Assembly: GCA_946894095.1 (NCBI GenBank)
Contig: OX335655.1
Coordinates: 6,758,001-6,822,000 of the forward strand
Origin: Incurvaria masculella
Lineage: Eukaryota > Arthropoda > Insecta > Lepidoptera > Incurvariidae
Direction of reading: 5' to 3'
Length of the DNA: 64,000 nucleotides
A program made the position numbers and the translations under genes. The notes under the pieces were generated by a model. It saw nothing but the letters and a program-made list of their open reading frames with translations, had not been told where the DNA came from and searched no databases. Positions within the stretch are counted from its first letter, which is position 1; each line of letters begins with the position of its first letter. Of this stretch, positions 51,801-61,496 are shown piece by piece.

Positions 51801-54179
51801 CGGCGGGCCTGTTCTTGCAACTGCTCTTCTTGACGGCGGGCCTGTTCTTGCATCTGCTCCTCTTGACGGCGGGCCTGTTCTTGCATCTGCTCCTCTTGAC
51901 GGCGGGCCTGTTCTTCTTGACGGCGGGACTGTTCTTGCATGAAGGTCATCAATGCGTTCAAGTCCAAGGCAGGAGTTTGCGTCATTAATTGATGGCTCTC
52001 GAATTCTTGAGTTCCTGAGGCAGCTGCATCCTCGGCCGGTGTTGTGTCGGCTGCCGTCTGGCTCCTGGTCCTCACGCCTTCCTGGTCTTCTCTCGGTGTG
52101 ATCGGCATCTCTAATCCCCGCTTCTGACACCAATTGTTACGCGGGTAGGGTGCAGATTAGAGAAGAAAACACCAATACTCAACACTCTTCCTTTATTTCA
52201 AATAATTCACAAGCAAACTCACAAATACAATTTCACACTAGGTTAATTCAAACACTAATTTACAAACTATATCACTTACTTCACTGATTCACTTCAGAGC
52301 TAGTTCACTGCACTTCTATATCGCTTGTTGTCGCTCACTTCGCTTCCAAAAATAGACTAGAGGTGGGCCTATTATATTCATAATAGGTTAGACATTAGGT
52401 ATTACCAGTACAAAGTAATATAACAGCTTACGACTACAGCGCGGTAATGCTTAGCAAATAATAGGATCGGTAAGGAGTTCGTGCTTGATTCGGAAACGTT
52501 CGGTTCGGTTCGCGTGACCTGTCGCTGTGGTCGGCTCGCCCCATCTCGCGTCCACCCGTTACCCTCTCTGTCTTGACATTGCGCGGGCACAAATATTAGA
52601 CTGAGCCTAAACGACTATGATTTTTCAAGCGAAAACAGATAGTATGTCCTTGCAATGAGGTATATAATACATAACGCAGTTACGTGTGCTTACCTACGAT
52701 ATTAACGCAGAGCGCTGCCTGCTTTTTTATTGCTATGCTATTATATTACGTTCAAACATTGGTTGTTGCCTATTACTAACCTATTATCTAATGTCTAACC
52801 TGTTATGAATATAATAGGTAATTTATCTTATTAGTTGATCGCAGCGTTGCAGCGTAACTACGAATACTACGATATCTTACGATTCTGGCTATTATTCAGT
52901 TGTGTTTTGTCTGAACTGATTAAAAAACCGGCCAAGTGCGAGTCGGACTCGCACACGAAGGGTTCCGTACCATCGTAAAAAAAATTATCCAAAAAAATCA
53001 CGTTTTTTGTATGGGGACCCCCTTTAATTTTAATTATTTTTTAATCTTACCTATTTGTTGTTAGGCAAAATAAATACATGCTCTGTGAAAATTTCAGCTG
53101 TCTATCTGTTACGGTTACTGAGATACAGCCCTGTGACAGACGGACAGACGGACGGACGGACGGACGGACGGACGGACGGACAGCGGAGGCTTAGTAATAG
53201 GGTTCCGTTTTCACCCTTTGGGTATGGAACCCTAAAAACCGGCCCAGTGCGAGTCGGACTCGCACACGAAGGGTTCCGTACCATCAACACCAATCACGTT
53301 TTTTGTAAGGGGGGGCCCTTTATTTATTTTTTTATTTTATCTATTTTTTGTTATAGCGGCAAAATAAATACACACCTGTGAACATTTCAGCTGCCTACCT
53401 ACCTATTACGGTTCATGAGATACAGCCCTGTGACAGACGGACGGACGGACGGACGGACCGACGGACGGACTGACAGCGGAGGCTTAGTAAAAGGGTTCCG
53501 TTTTCACCCTTTGTGTCCAGAACCCTAAAAAATGAAGCGAGCGCGTACTAGTTACCTACCCTATTATTAGGCTATTATTTGGTAATAGTTAGAAGAACCT
53601 ATTATTAAGAAGCAGCTTAATCAATAATAGGTAATGTCAAAAAGTAACTATTATGACCCATCGCTAAGAAGAACCTATTATTAAGAAGCAGCTTAATCAA
53701 TAATAGGTAATGTCAAAAAGTAACTATTATGACCCATCGCTAAAATAGACTGCCGCCCTCAGCGCCTTGGGCGCCTTTTATATCGGTGGAGCTTCTTTCC
53801 AGAACACTCCACCGATTTCTAGGCGCTCATGTAGGGCAGCAGTCGAGAAAAATCTCCCTCGAGACATTACTAGAATGTCCGAGATTTGTTTCTGAAGTCA
53901 GCTAGACGAGGCGTCACTTTATATCGGACGACAGTGATGCGATAGCCTGCGCAATGCAATAAGACAAGTAGCGCCATCTACTGAGACTCGAAGGAACCAT
54001 TTGGCGCACTTTGGTAGTGTATCAGAGCTATGTCTTCGCAGCGGGGCGCGCTCGTAACAGTATGTTATTCACTATTTTTTTAAGTAACCGGAAATGAATA
54101 CCACACGCGAGCACGCGTGAAAATCATGCCGCTCAGCGCGCTGGCGGTCTACGTGCGGGCGCTGCAGAACGCGAGTTAA
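42818..54179 (+). CDS. Plus-strand multi-exon gene of unknown function, 3' part
   Basis: Exons 42818-42970, 45469-45621 and 46787-47146 have good acceptors (TCCTACAG, GTTGCAG, ATATTTTAG) and donors (GTATGT, GTAAAA, GTGAGC). All introns are phase 1, so the frame is continuous. A possible last exon, 54112-54179, follows a weak acceptor (CACGCGAG) and fits the phase; it ends in TAA. The protein fragments are QLEYTVNQLVASVPRKLREN, LLYRSRDYEYG; SLLENVDIHAGMMRPLTLGK, YTFEHYVKLAATKTPTRRKS; and an Ala-rich helical part (FELPPECGALLGTAAALAYQ, LCGHVYREATSLEACGH). No signal peptide or membrane segment is visible. I do not recognise the family, and upstream exons were not found. If the last exon is right, a 6.7-kb gypsy element sits in the last intron. 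The gene is convergent with yellow gene C. Confidence 0.6.
43003..43327. mobile_element. MITE with CACCTAAATTGGCGTTTAC termini
   Basis: The left end TCACCTAAATTGGCGTTTACG is mirrored at 43300-43322 (CGTAAACGCCAATTTAGGTGA). A related copy lies in opposite orientation at 63075-63397. It starts about 30 bp after the donor of the exon at 42818. Confidence 0.8.
43838..43956. repeat. Imperfect hairpin, arms ~40 bp
   Basis: GCTAATCTGATAACTCCACTTTCG...GTTATGAGATA pairs with TATCTCATAACGC...CGAAAGTGGAGTTATCTGTTAGC. Arms differ by small indels. The loop itself holds a smaller stem (ACACAATGT / ACAATGTTGTGT). Confidence 0.75.
44116..44510 (+). mobile_element. SINE, full length, with tRNA-like head
   Basis: The head contains GGTTCGATCCC, a perfect polymerase III B box, at about 44175, and an A-box-like segment about 45 bp upstream. 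The body follows (CTTTCTTTCTCTTTC, TTCGTCACGAATTA, GTCCTGGCGTGGCACTTAATTC) and ends in a 12-A run at 44498. Confidence 0.88.
45005..45184 (-). pseudogene. LINE reverse-transcriptase C-terminus fragment
   Basis: The minus strand reads LLCRTARIWNCLPAGAFP then YNLGVFKRNLNKL, the usual last motif of RT ORFs in several LINE clades (SRTARLWNSLP...NLGVFKR). A related fragment is at 56030-56135. A SINE abuts its 5' side. Confidence 0.65.
45185..45345 (+). mobile_element. SINE, partial
   Basis: TTTCGTCGTGAACCCGAGCTGTTCC, AAAACTGTAGGCC and TAATATCATGATATTAGCCATC match the family body. Confidence 0.65.
45750..46005 (+). mobile_element. RTE-like 3' end
   Basis: TAGCTGAGGCTCCGCTCGGG leads through GGTTCAGCGGTTTAGGCGTG to TATATATAATATTAGTATAG, a typical lepidopteran LINE/SINE 3' end. 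It lies in the intron after the exon ending at 45621. Confidence 0.55.
46230..46400 (+). mobile_element. SINE, partial and diverged
   Basis: TTTCTTTCTCTTTCTGAATTGG and TTCTGTCACGAACG match the family, then similarity fades. Confidence 0.6.
47338..47725 (-). repeat. Gypsy 3' LTR, truncated
   Basis: 388 bp, matching 52135-52357 plus 53751-53932 apart from scattered changes and a 17-bp indel near 47480. The part corresponding to 53933-54059 is missing; the deletion joins the integrase frame directly to internal LTR sequence. Confidence 0.85.
47663..48325 (-). pseudogene. Gypsy integrase core, truncated at both ends
   Basis: It has ALDVAGPFPP, EIHTDQGRNFES and DGMVERFNQTLERH, so all three acidic catalytic residues remain. 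Two defects are visible. About 20 residues usually found after RYFMV are missing. The frame ends by running into LTR sequence after ERMKTRY, so the C-terminal domain is gone. A frameshift separates it from the zinc-binding part upstream. Confidence 0.85.
48360..48743 (-). pseudogene. Gypsy integrase zinc-binding N-terminal part
   Basis: The HHCC motif is visible: LHDGTSGGHLGIKRTL...WCRKCTIC. It is out of frame with the core that follows. Confidence 0.8.
48978..49992 (-). pseudogene. Gypsy reverse transcriptase and RNase H, frameshifted
   Basis: Two overlapping frames (49465-49992 and 48978-49544) carry RT (KWFTTLDLKSGYWQVEIDNK, MPFGLCNAPATFERLM) then RNase H (VDTDASNTGIGGVLSQR, TRRELLAVVKTL, RTDHAALK). 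The catalytic box reads YLADI instead of YLDDI: one of the two essential Asp residues is Ala. With the frameshift, this makes the copy dead. Confidence 0.88.
49920..50309 (-). pseudogene. Gypsy RT N-terminal segment
   Basis: It contains HRIDTGDALPIRQRPRRVPV and NVIETSSSPWCSPVVLVKKK, the region before RT motif 1. The frame changes near 49990. Confidence 0.8.
50483..51007 (-). pseudogene. Gypsy nucleocapsid zinc knuckle and protease
   Basis: A CCHC knuckle (CYKCNELGHLRPNC) is followed by the aspartic protease site LTLDTGASRTIV. The frame is lost after about 175 codons. Confidence 0.85.
51092..52108 (-). pseudogene. Gypsy gag with minisatellite coiled coil
   Basis: It starts MPITPREDQEGVRTRSQTAA. 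Residues about 57-180 consist of many repeats of a 7-residue unit (ARRQEEQ, also MQEQ/LQEQ), which predicts a very long charged coiled coil. A capsid-like part (FKVPPFDGLTSWAAYKLQFE, LGLRDKALHVLEAL) follows. The reading frame is open for 338 codons and ends by a frameshift before the zinc knuckle. Confidence 0.85.
52114..52134 (-). promoter_or_regulatory. Gypsy primer-binding site
   Basis: Two bases after the 5' LTR end, the minus strand reads TGGTGTCAGAAGCGGGG, the expected place and form of a tRNA primer site. The tRNA was not determined. Confidence 0.6.
52922..53237 (+). mobile_element. (GGAC)n element nested in the hAT-type element
   Basis: A full copy from AAAAACCGGCCAAGTGCG to GGGTATGGAACCCTAAAAA. 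Confidence 0.85.
53233..53531 (+). mobile_element. (GGAC)n element, second copy in tandem
   Basis: It follows the previous copy directly, sharing the AAAAA junction, and ends TTGTGTCCAGAACCCTAAAAAA. The two copies differ at many sites, so this is an old duplication or a second insertion at the A-run. Confidence 0.85.
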
Positions 54180-55141
54180 ATTCCTTTGAGAACGGTGAAG
54201 AGTTGTAATACACTTAAGGGCGTTTTCCCAATTACAGTACTGTACTGCTCGACGCAAGGCTACGGCGAGTTCGTCAAGCCGATGGAGCAGAATCACTCTT
54301 CTTTCCCTTGTTGACACCGAGTTTTCTGAAGAAGCCCGACGAGTATTCTCCAATTGTACCGACACAGTTCCGGCACAGTTCCGCTATTCGGTTTGTTAAG
54401 GACATTGCATTGTCGGCCTTTTTGTCTTCCGTCCATCCTCAGCCCAACAAATACGCCATGAACATGAAAATGTCATGCGCATGTCAGGAAGCTGTGGAGA
54501 CTTGGCGATCGCGATTCCCAACAAAGGGAAATACCGGTGCGGCGTAAATATCAAAAGGCATCTCTCTTTTGTTGAATGACGACGCTTCCAAAACCAGCAG
54601 TTCAAGTGAGTGTCTTGAAATGTATTGCATTCCCCAATAAACCAGGCATTTTAGGGATTAAATGTGAGATAAGTTAGGCAAAACTAGCATAGCAGTTGCT
54701 AGACATCCAGCATAAGCACACTATTGCATTTCGAGTCGCTCACAGTAGGTATCTAATATTTCTCTGACCATGTAATAAAATAAACTTAGCGTTAAGATCA
54801 TAGAAGTTGTGAGCTTCAGTGAAAATAAAAATATCATTTGTTTATAACTTTTTTAATTACGAAATATGTGAAATGTTAAATATACTCTTGACTTAATAAA
54901 TTAACACTTACATAACTTCCAGTCATAATATATCTATTGTATCCATTATAAATATCAGAGATCTAAATCAATTGAATTAGATCTCTGATAAAAATAGCTG
55001 TATGTATTTTACAATGGGTTGGCAAGTAATTCTGGTAACTTTCGACTTAATTTACTTTGAACTCTTGATCCTTCTCTGCAACACAACCTGCCTACCAAAA
55101 GTAGAACATGCTCATCATATGATCGGACATCGCCCGGATCT
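54180..55141. other. Convergent intergenic region
   Basis: It lies between the inferred end of the plus-strand gene and the stop of yellow gene C. An AATAAA-type signal occurs at 54775-54785 on the plus strand. A 79-codon frame at 54308 lacks domain or splice support. Confidence 0.4.
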
Positions 55142-58100
55142 CTAGAGATAGGAGACAGCTCCATACTTGTAGTGACCATGACGGCGCGATATCACCGGCA
55201 TTATCCTGTTGGCATGGTAGCCATGGCGCTGGTCCTTTGGGGGCGACAAGCAGTGGGACCCCCTGAGGATGTTCTGGATCTTCTCGGCGTGGATCCTGAA
55301 GTTGATCTGCGACGAGGTGATGGAGCCGGTCATGACGCGCTGGAAGCTGGAGGTGAGGACCCACAGCTCCTGCTCTCCCTTGAGGTTGTTCACGACCTTC
55401 ATGCCGCTGGCGAACTGCAGCGCCTCGCGGTCCACCGCCACCTGGTGGAAGTTCCTCGGCGAGAACTCCGTGGCGGAGTTCCAGCAGTACACTGCCGGCG
55501 GCTCCATGAGCCCGAAGAACAGGATGCCGTCACGGTCCATCGCCTCTGCGGCGGACTGGGAGGTTCTCTCTTCCGGGAACACCTGAAAATACATTTGCTT
55601 AAATTGTTTGTTGTTTATGGTTACAAATATGTATTTCCTCTTTAATAACGGTTGATAAGGTATGGGGACTACTAAAATGATACCCACTGGTCAGTAACAT
55701 AAATAACGATGTCTTGGTTTTGTTGATATCATGTAATTATTGCTATCCGATATGTACCGTATATCGTAGGAAGATAGAAAAATCGTGATTTAGCGGAATC
55801 CTTAGAAAAAGAAGAACAAGGAAGAAGATTACTTGATATCGACATTTTGGCTTTTTAACTACGGCATGAATCATATACTCCAATCACACAATAACTTTGT
55901 ATTTAACCGAGTAGAGGAGACTTAGAACATCACTAAAATATTAAAAATAGACTGGGTACAATCACATCAAACTTCGTGAAAAGTCATATCTGCGGAAAAT
56001 AATAATAATAATAAATCACATTTTTAGGAAGAGGTGCTTAGGAAAGCCAATTCCCATGTTCAGACGTTTTGCGGACTGTCGTAGAGCTATCGAGCTTGTT
56101 CAAATTACATTTGAGAACTACCAGTTTATAGGTTTAAAATGAGGCACTAAAGTCATAACAACAATACTAAGCCCCGATTGCACGAAGAGACGGCTGAATT
56201 AATCAATGTTGAAACATGTCACTTTTAGTGAACCCTACAGAGTTCCTTCCATACTGTCCATACAAAGTGACGTGTTTAAATGACCTTGATTTTGATTTGT
56301 TGTCCTTTCGTGCACTAGGCCCTAAGCAACATGGATTTATATGTATCAGTATAAGTTGCCTGTATAAAACAAATAAAGACTGACATTGAAAAAACGTTGA
56401 CTTTGTAATAGTGACCTGGATACTGGAGGGATCGACATTTTCGTCATCGATGAAGCTTTCGTTCTTGAGCAGCGACGCATGGAGGAAGTTCTCCGTGGTG
56501 GAGGCGAGCGCGTGGAAGTACAGGAAGCGGTCGCCGGAGGCGGTCTCCGGGGACAGAGCCATGCCCAGCACACCATCCATCAGGTCAAAGCTCTCGCCTG
56601 CGATACACATTTGCAGGGTGTTTATTGTTTCTTCAGGGTTGGTACGGGGCGCATCACCGTCGACGCCACAGTAGGCGTGGGCGTTTGCAACGAAAACGTA
56701 TGTGGGTCACAGTCCAATGTGTGGCTGTTAAGGGGATGCCGTTTGTACATTGGAGTATGGAGTCATATTGTTCAATGAATTTGTTTCTTTGTTGTGGTCT
56801 TTTTTTGAAGCGGTTGTCTATGTTTAACATCCAATACAATGTAACCATGTACTAGATTAGAACTAGATTAGGTAATGTAGTGACCTAATAGGCGACAGTA
56901 GATGTGAAATTAGCCATTCTCTTCCAATAAAGCCTTAAACGTAATATTCTAAATATATCTTGGATTTTCATAAAGGACAAAAAACCCAGATTTTACGGGA
57001 GATTTAATATGAGTACCATCGATAGTGAACGTGCCCCTGTTGGGGTAGGGAAAGAAGAACCGGTGGGTGACGCGCCAGGAGCGATCGTGGGCGACGTCCA
57101 CCACCAGCAGCCCGAAGCCGGAGACGTCAGCCACGTACACGTACGTGTCGCGACACGCTTCCAGACCGGAGCCGCGAATGTCCACCACCTGACGGTAGAG
57201 AATCCTTCCTTAGTCACACGATTGTTTGCAGTGTAAGAAGAATGTACATTCCACTATATTGTGGAAATTTCTTCTCATCTTTCAATTCAAAGAGACGACG
57301 ACCGTTGGAGTAACAGTGTCCTACACTGGCGGCCGTGGACAGGAAAACGGAGTGTGGGAAGACCACCCGCCAGGTGGGACGACGACATTAAGTGCGTCGG
57401 CGGAAAGCTGTGGTTCCGCACTGCTGAAGGCCGGGAAGACTTGAGGAAAATTGGAGAGGCGTAGGTCCAGCAGTGGACGCAAACACGCTTACTGACTGAC
57501 TGACTTTCATTTATGACTTTACCTTGATTAGTGTTTGGCACCAAGTTTAGCATCGTCTCAATACGGCCATTACGAATATACTTGGTGGCCAAGTAATGCG
57601 GGTACATATAGCCACGTTTCGTAAGTTGACTCGGATTACAGTCGAATCAAATTCTTGGAAAACAGCCTTTATTAACGTCGCATTTCCTTTAAACCGTTGA
57701 CCGTTTTCGAGCGTTGAGGCTGGCCGTGGTTCGGATTCTATGTTAAACTGTAGGTCCTCTTCCTAACTTTACTAGGTGGTATGGTGAATCGCGCCCGGGT
57801 TGGTACCATCGAAAATTGTCCGCGTTTTCCACCCAGTTTAATATATCCTAGCAATATAAGGCCATGCCAGGGCCTTGGAATTGCACCTGTGGTGTGTTAG
57901 GCTAATATCATGGCATGGTATTAGCTTTCGATGTCCAGTTACATAAACAAAAAATACTTGAACAAAATCAGGAGTTTGTTACCGGAGTGATGTAGAGTGA
58001 GGTCTCGAGGTAGTTCTTCTTAGCAACGCGATGCCTGTAGATGAGCTCATCGGTATCGAGGTTGAAGGCCAACAGCTGCGGCGGACAATGCTGCTCCGAT

Positions 58101-59890
58101 ATGCGACCCGTGTCCATCACCCACAGGCGCTTGCATTGATCGATCTGCAAAGATATGTAATGTACTATTCTTGACATGAACCCCACTGATCTCTCTAACC
58201 TGAGTATTTTCGACAAGTGGTTATTCGCTCTGATAAACACTTTACCTTTCTTCTTTTACACCATTCTTATGACAAATCCAAGTGCAGTGTTTATCGCTAT
58301 TACAATACAATCTTGTGATAGCGCCAATAAAATGCCAAAAAATCGTAGGAAAGTACCAAAAGGAAATAAACTTTTTATGAAATTCTTTATTTTTCGGTTA
58401 TTTATCTGTTCCCTTCTGCCAAATTTAGTTTCGAACTCAGAGCAGTCTTCAAACGTTTGTCACGTTTCTTTAATTTCACACGTGCATTGAAATATGGTGA
58501 CCGACGATCAAACTGCGTTTTGCTGAATCTGTATATTGATTGGAAATTCAACAAATGATCTTGATTCATCATTGACAAAATGGGGCTCTTTCACGATCAG
58601 CCGTGAAGAGAAAGATGGATCAACAGCTTCGCACTGACTTTTCGCTAGTTTAACATTGCAACTTAAGTGTACAGTTGGATAATCATATGCAATGCTCACC
58701 GCGACCCTGAAGACGGAGGTCATGCCGTCGCAGTTGTGACCCTGGTTGTCGTGCCAGGAGTAGTCGGGGTAGGGCGCGATGCGGCCAACGTCGTCAACCG
58801 TGCCCAGCGTCACGGGGCGGCCTTCGTCGAACCTGGGGACGGTGACGAACACGCGGGACGACTGGGAACCTGCGGGCGATTGAACATTGCTTAATGATAA
58901 ATTTTCATAATACAACTGACATAACTTGCTCAGAATAAATAAGGATAAATGTGTTTCATGTGACGCTTAATAATTTCGAAGTCTATGAACGTAGATGTGC
59001 ATACAGATTAACTTACTTCAAATCAAATGTCATTAACGTAACGACTTAAAACGAATTGTTGTATATGTATAGAAACGAGCTACTATGGTTGCGGACATTG
59101 AGTTATAAAAAGCAAATTGATTGGTGTTGATTGCTTGACTAGAATAGTTTATCAGTCTCAAAATAATAAAACCATTAAAGAATGGATTCATCTTGATTTA
59201 AAAAACACGTTCTAAAAATTTACACATAGGTATTATTGGCAAGTGCCTGGTGGGAATCAAACTAGATCTAAAAAACACGTTCCGAAATTTTACACATATG
59301 TATTATTGGCTTAGCTGGATGTTATTGAAGCTACAGAGGTGGAGGAAAACGAATAAAATATTTTTTACAAGGTTCACTACTGTGAGGTATCGAGGTAAAA
59401 CTATGGGGGAAAGAACGATGGATGAAGCGGCAATGAAAATTACCACTTTTTCATCCAGTTCAATGTAACAGAACTGGTAACATTAAACTGGAGGTGTGTT
59501 ATTATTGCAGGAGTCGTACGCATAAGTATACTATTAAGGGATACTACTGTTATCACTTCAACAAATTAGCCATTATTTCAGTAGTCGTACGCATAAGTAT
59601 ACTATTAAGGGATATTACTGTTATCACTTCAACATATAAGTCATCGATTGCGTACCTTTTCGGTGATGCACATCCACGTCGATAGGCACGGACATTCCGG
59701 GCACGAAGTACCGCTTCTCGAGCGCCTGCTGCTTGACTTCATCGCTCGGGAACACGAACTCCAGGCTGCTCCACTCGCGCACGCGCCGCAGGCTGCTCCG
59801 CTGGGCGACCACCAGCACCGGCAGGCAGCAGCTCAGGCAGTACGTCAGCAGGAAGAACCGCTGCACGCCGTAGCTCAGCTCGGTCCTCAT
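55142..59890 (-). CDS. Yellow/MRJP family secreted protein, gene C (6 coding exons, 453 aa)
   Basis: Exons in transcript order are 59656-59890, 58700-58869, 57983-58144, 57017-57188, 56416-56597 and 55142-55582, intron phases 1, 0, 0, 1, 0, total 1362 nt including stop. All introns are GT-AG (for example GAAAAG|GTACGC, CCCGCAG|GTTCC, TTTGCAG|ATCG, ATCCAG|GTCACT, TTTTCAG|GTGTT). The start MRTELSYGVQRFFLLTYCLS gives a signal peptide. Motifs: WSSLEFVFPSDEVKQQAL, RVFVTVPRFDEGRPVTLG, NCDGMTSVFRVA, CKRLWVMDTGR, HCPPQLLAFNLDTDELI, VYVADVSGFGLLVVDV, FDLMDGVLGMALSP, DGILFFGLMEPPAVYCWNS, FASGMKVVNN and LWVLTSSFQRVMTG. The LQ-FASG-type segment and SFQ-MTG motif place it nearer the yellow-e/-h/-x and MRJP side than genes A and B; no letter is assigned. 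Introns contain LINE and SINE fragments but the frame is intact. A 5'UTR part of 20 bp follows an acceptor at 59911. Confidence 0.93.
56030..56135 (-). mobile_element. LINE RT-end fragment
   Basis: GGACTGTCGTAGAGCTATCG and AGCTTGTTCAAATTACATTTGA repeat part of the LINE fragment at 45005-45184. It lies in intron 5 of yellow gene C. Confidence 0.55.
57285..57510 (+). mobile_element. RTE-like LINE 3' end
   Basis: The plus strand reads WRPWTGKRSVGRPPARWDDD, then FRTAEGREDLRKIGEA and VQQWTQ, the typical end of RTE-type ORFs, followed by a (GACT)n tail at 57492-57506. It lies antisense in intron 3 of yellow gene C. Confidence 0.75.
57705..57950 (+). mobile_element. SINE, lacking head
   Basis: AAACTGTAGGTCCTCTTCC, GCGCCCGGGTTGGTACCATCG and TTTTCCACCCAGTTTAATATA match the family; it ends at CCAGTTACATAAACAAAAAA. 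It lies in intron 3 of yellow gene C. Confidence 0.75.
59188..59310. repeat. Tandem duplication, ~73-bp period
   Basis: AAAAAACACGTTC...AAATTTTACACAT...GTATTATTGGC occurs twice, starting near 59200 and 59268, with a few differences. Confidence 0.8.
59508..59636. repeat. Tandem duplication, ~75-bp period
   Basis: AGTCGTACGCATAAGTATAC...TGTTATCACTTCAACA is present twice with almost no change (one C/T difference noticed), just downstream of exon 1 of yellow gene C, in its first coding intron. Confidence 0.85.
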
Positions 59891-59910
59891 CGCGTCGAGC
59901 GTGTACGCGT

Positions 59911-61496
59911 CTGGAACGTGACAGAACGTTCGAGTTCTCTTCACATCGAAGTTACGTTTGGTGTGGGAACGAAACTGAATATATAGTGGGCGCCAAACTT
60001 AAATGTGCATCTAAAGCTCGCTCGTACTCTATGCTATGCCTTTGTTTAAAGGTGCCTATACTGTCCAAGCTATAAACGCAACGAGCATAGCTTCGTCCTC
60101 GTTGTAAGAAGAGTACTCGTTCTAGACAAAAAACGGTCAAGCGTGAACGTTTTCACGTGCCGAGGGTCGTGTCACTGATGGAAATATATCTTTTTCTCAA
60201 AAAGTATGATGTTTTGAACAAAAGTTATTGGTGCACAATCACAAAGTGTAACCTATTTGTAAAATGTTACCGAAAATTATTGATTTGTAAAAATTAACCG
60301 ACTTCATATTTTATTAAAAAACCGTTAATAGGAGAATAATTCGGCACAAAATGGGTGTGACCGATACACCAGAGACAGATCATAAGGGTACCTTATTCAC
60401 TGGACCCTTATTATAATTTCCACTTGCATTTCGGGTGTGGCTACGGATCGAGATGAAAATGGAATAGGTAATGCAGTTGCATATCCTAGCTTAATTCCGT
60501 CTTTGACTTATAACTGGGTTTTTATTTATTTTGATGTTTTAACTCCATTCAATTTATTTTAATTTTGATTCTGAATTGTTTATTATGATATTTTATTTAA
60601 CTCTGTGGAATTCTATCGATTTTGTATTATTTATATCTTGATTTTAATATGTACACTTATTGACGTGTCTAAGTGTATGATTGTGTACCAAACAGATGAA
60701 ATGGTGTGCCGGTCTACCCTTTATCTACATACTGGTATTTATCAGGACAGCATACGAGCATTTAATTATTTGGTCTTGCAACGAGACGGTGCTAAGTGGC
60801 GTTGACACAGATTAGCCACCTTACTAATAAACATTTGTAGAATCGCTATTACTCCGTCATTTCTAGCCAGAAGTACCGGGCATCAAGAAATACTGGAGTT
60901 ATAGCGTTGGCATAAATATTTATTAGTAAGGCAATTATTTTATCGCTTAGTTACCGATGCCTAACTAAAAGAATATATTTTCGAGTGTAGGACATGAGGA
61001 CGACAGATTTTTTTCACAGGGTAAAAAAGTCTAGAACATTCTATCCGGGCTCGCATTGCAGATCACTTTGAGGTTCTAATGATCTGAAATAAACCGCAAT
61101 ACATAGTAAGCCGCGGATCTGTGACAATGGAAATGTTTTGGTAATTAACCTCAACAACTTGTTGTGGGTATCCGACAGTGACGACGAAACCATGTACATT
61201 TGAGGAGATATAGTTTATCACCTAAATGATTCAAATAAACTTTTTCAAAAAGCGCCTGAAGTAATTTTAGGAAGAACATAATATCAATAAGTTAGAAAAA
61301 AAATAATAATGTAAAACGGTTGTAATTATCTAGTAGTAATCTAGATAAAATAGAAAGGGCTTATCCACTAAAACATGTTTTTATTTTGTGCAGGTGTATT
61401 TTAAAATTATCGATATTTTTTTTTGTTTATAGATTATTATAAGTTTTTATTTGATACTTTTGAGGTTACCGCGGTCGTTAGACATGTTTAAAAAAT
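59911..61496. other. Region upstream of yellow gene C
   Basis: It should hold the promoter and a 5'UTR exon of gene C, because the coding exon begins with an acceptor (CACGTTCCAG) at 59911. I could not identify either with confidence. An ACCGACTTCA-type repeat fragment lies near 60297. Confidence 0.4.

Larger units (their letters stand above)
52358..53742. mobile_element. Non-autonomous hAT-type element, 1385 bp
   Basis: The ends TAGAGGTGGGCC and GACCCATCGCTA are imperfect inverted repeats of the hAT type. The 8-bp host duplication AAATAGAC is at 52350-52357 and 53743-53750. There is no transposase frame. The terminal 76 bp at the right is present twice in tandem (53591-53666, 53667-53742). 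AT-rich palindromic segments around CTATTATATTCATAATAGG occur near both 52370 and 52820. Confidence 0.85.
47338..54059 (-). mobile_element. Degenerate Ty3/gypsy retrotransposon with nested hAT-type insertion
   Basis: The element runs on the minus strand. LTRs begin TGTTACG and end CGTAACA. The host duplication GTAT is at 47334-47337 and 54060-54063. Gag, protease, RT, RNase H and integrase parts are all present, but in at least seven separate frames. The 5' LTR (right side) is split by a 1385-bp hAT-type element. The 3' LTR (left side) has lost its first ~130 bp together with the integrase C-terminus. Confidence 0.9.
52135..54059 (-). repeat. Gypsy 5' LTR, interrupted
   Basis: 52135-52357 and 53751-54059 together form a 532-bp LTR with TGTTACG...CGTAACA ends. 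The interruption is the hAT-type element with its 8-bp duplication. Confidence 0.85.

Noticed and set aside
51455..51988. Leu-rich plus-strand frame (repeated LLLTAGLF) that looks like a membrane protein
   Set aside because: It is the antisense of the Gag minisatellite encoding ARRQEEQ.
14354..53480. CRISPR-like or regulatory meaning of the GGAC repeats
   Set aside because: The tetranucleotide tracts always occupy the same position inside a dispersed element; they are microsatellites.
54072..54365. Minus-strand frame of 97 codons opposite the proposed last exon
   Set aside because: No splice sites or family motifs; the plus-strand reading fits the phase of the preceding exon better.
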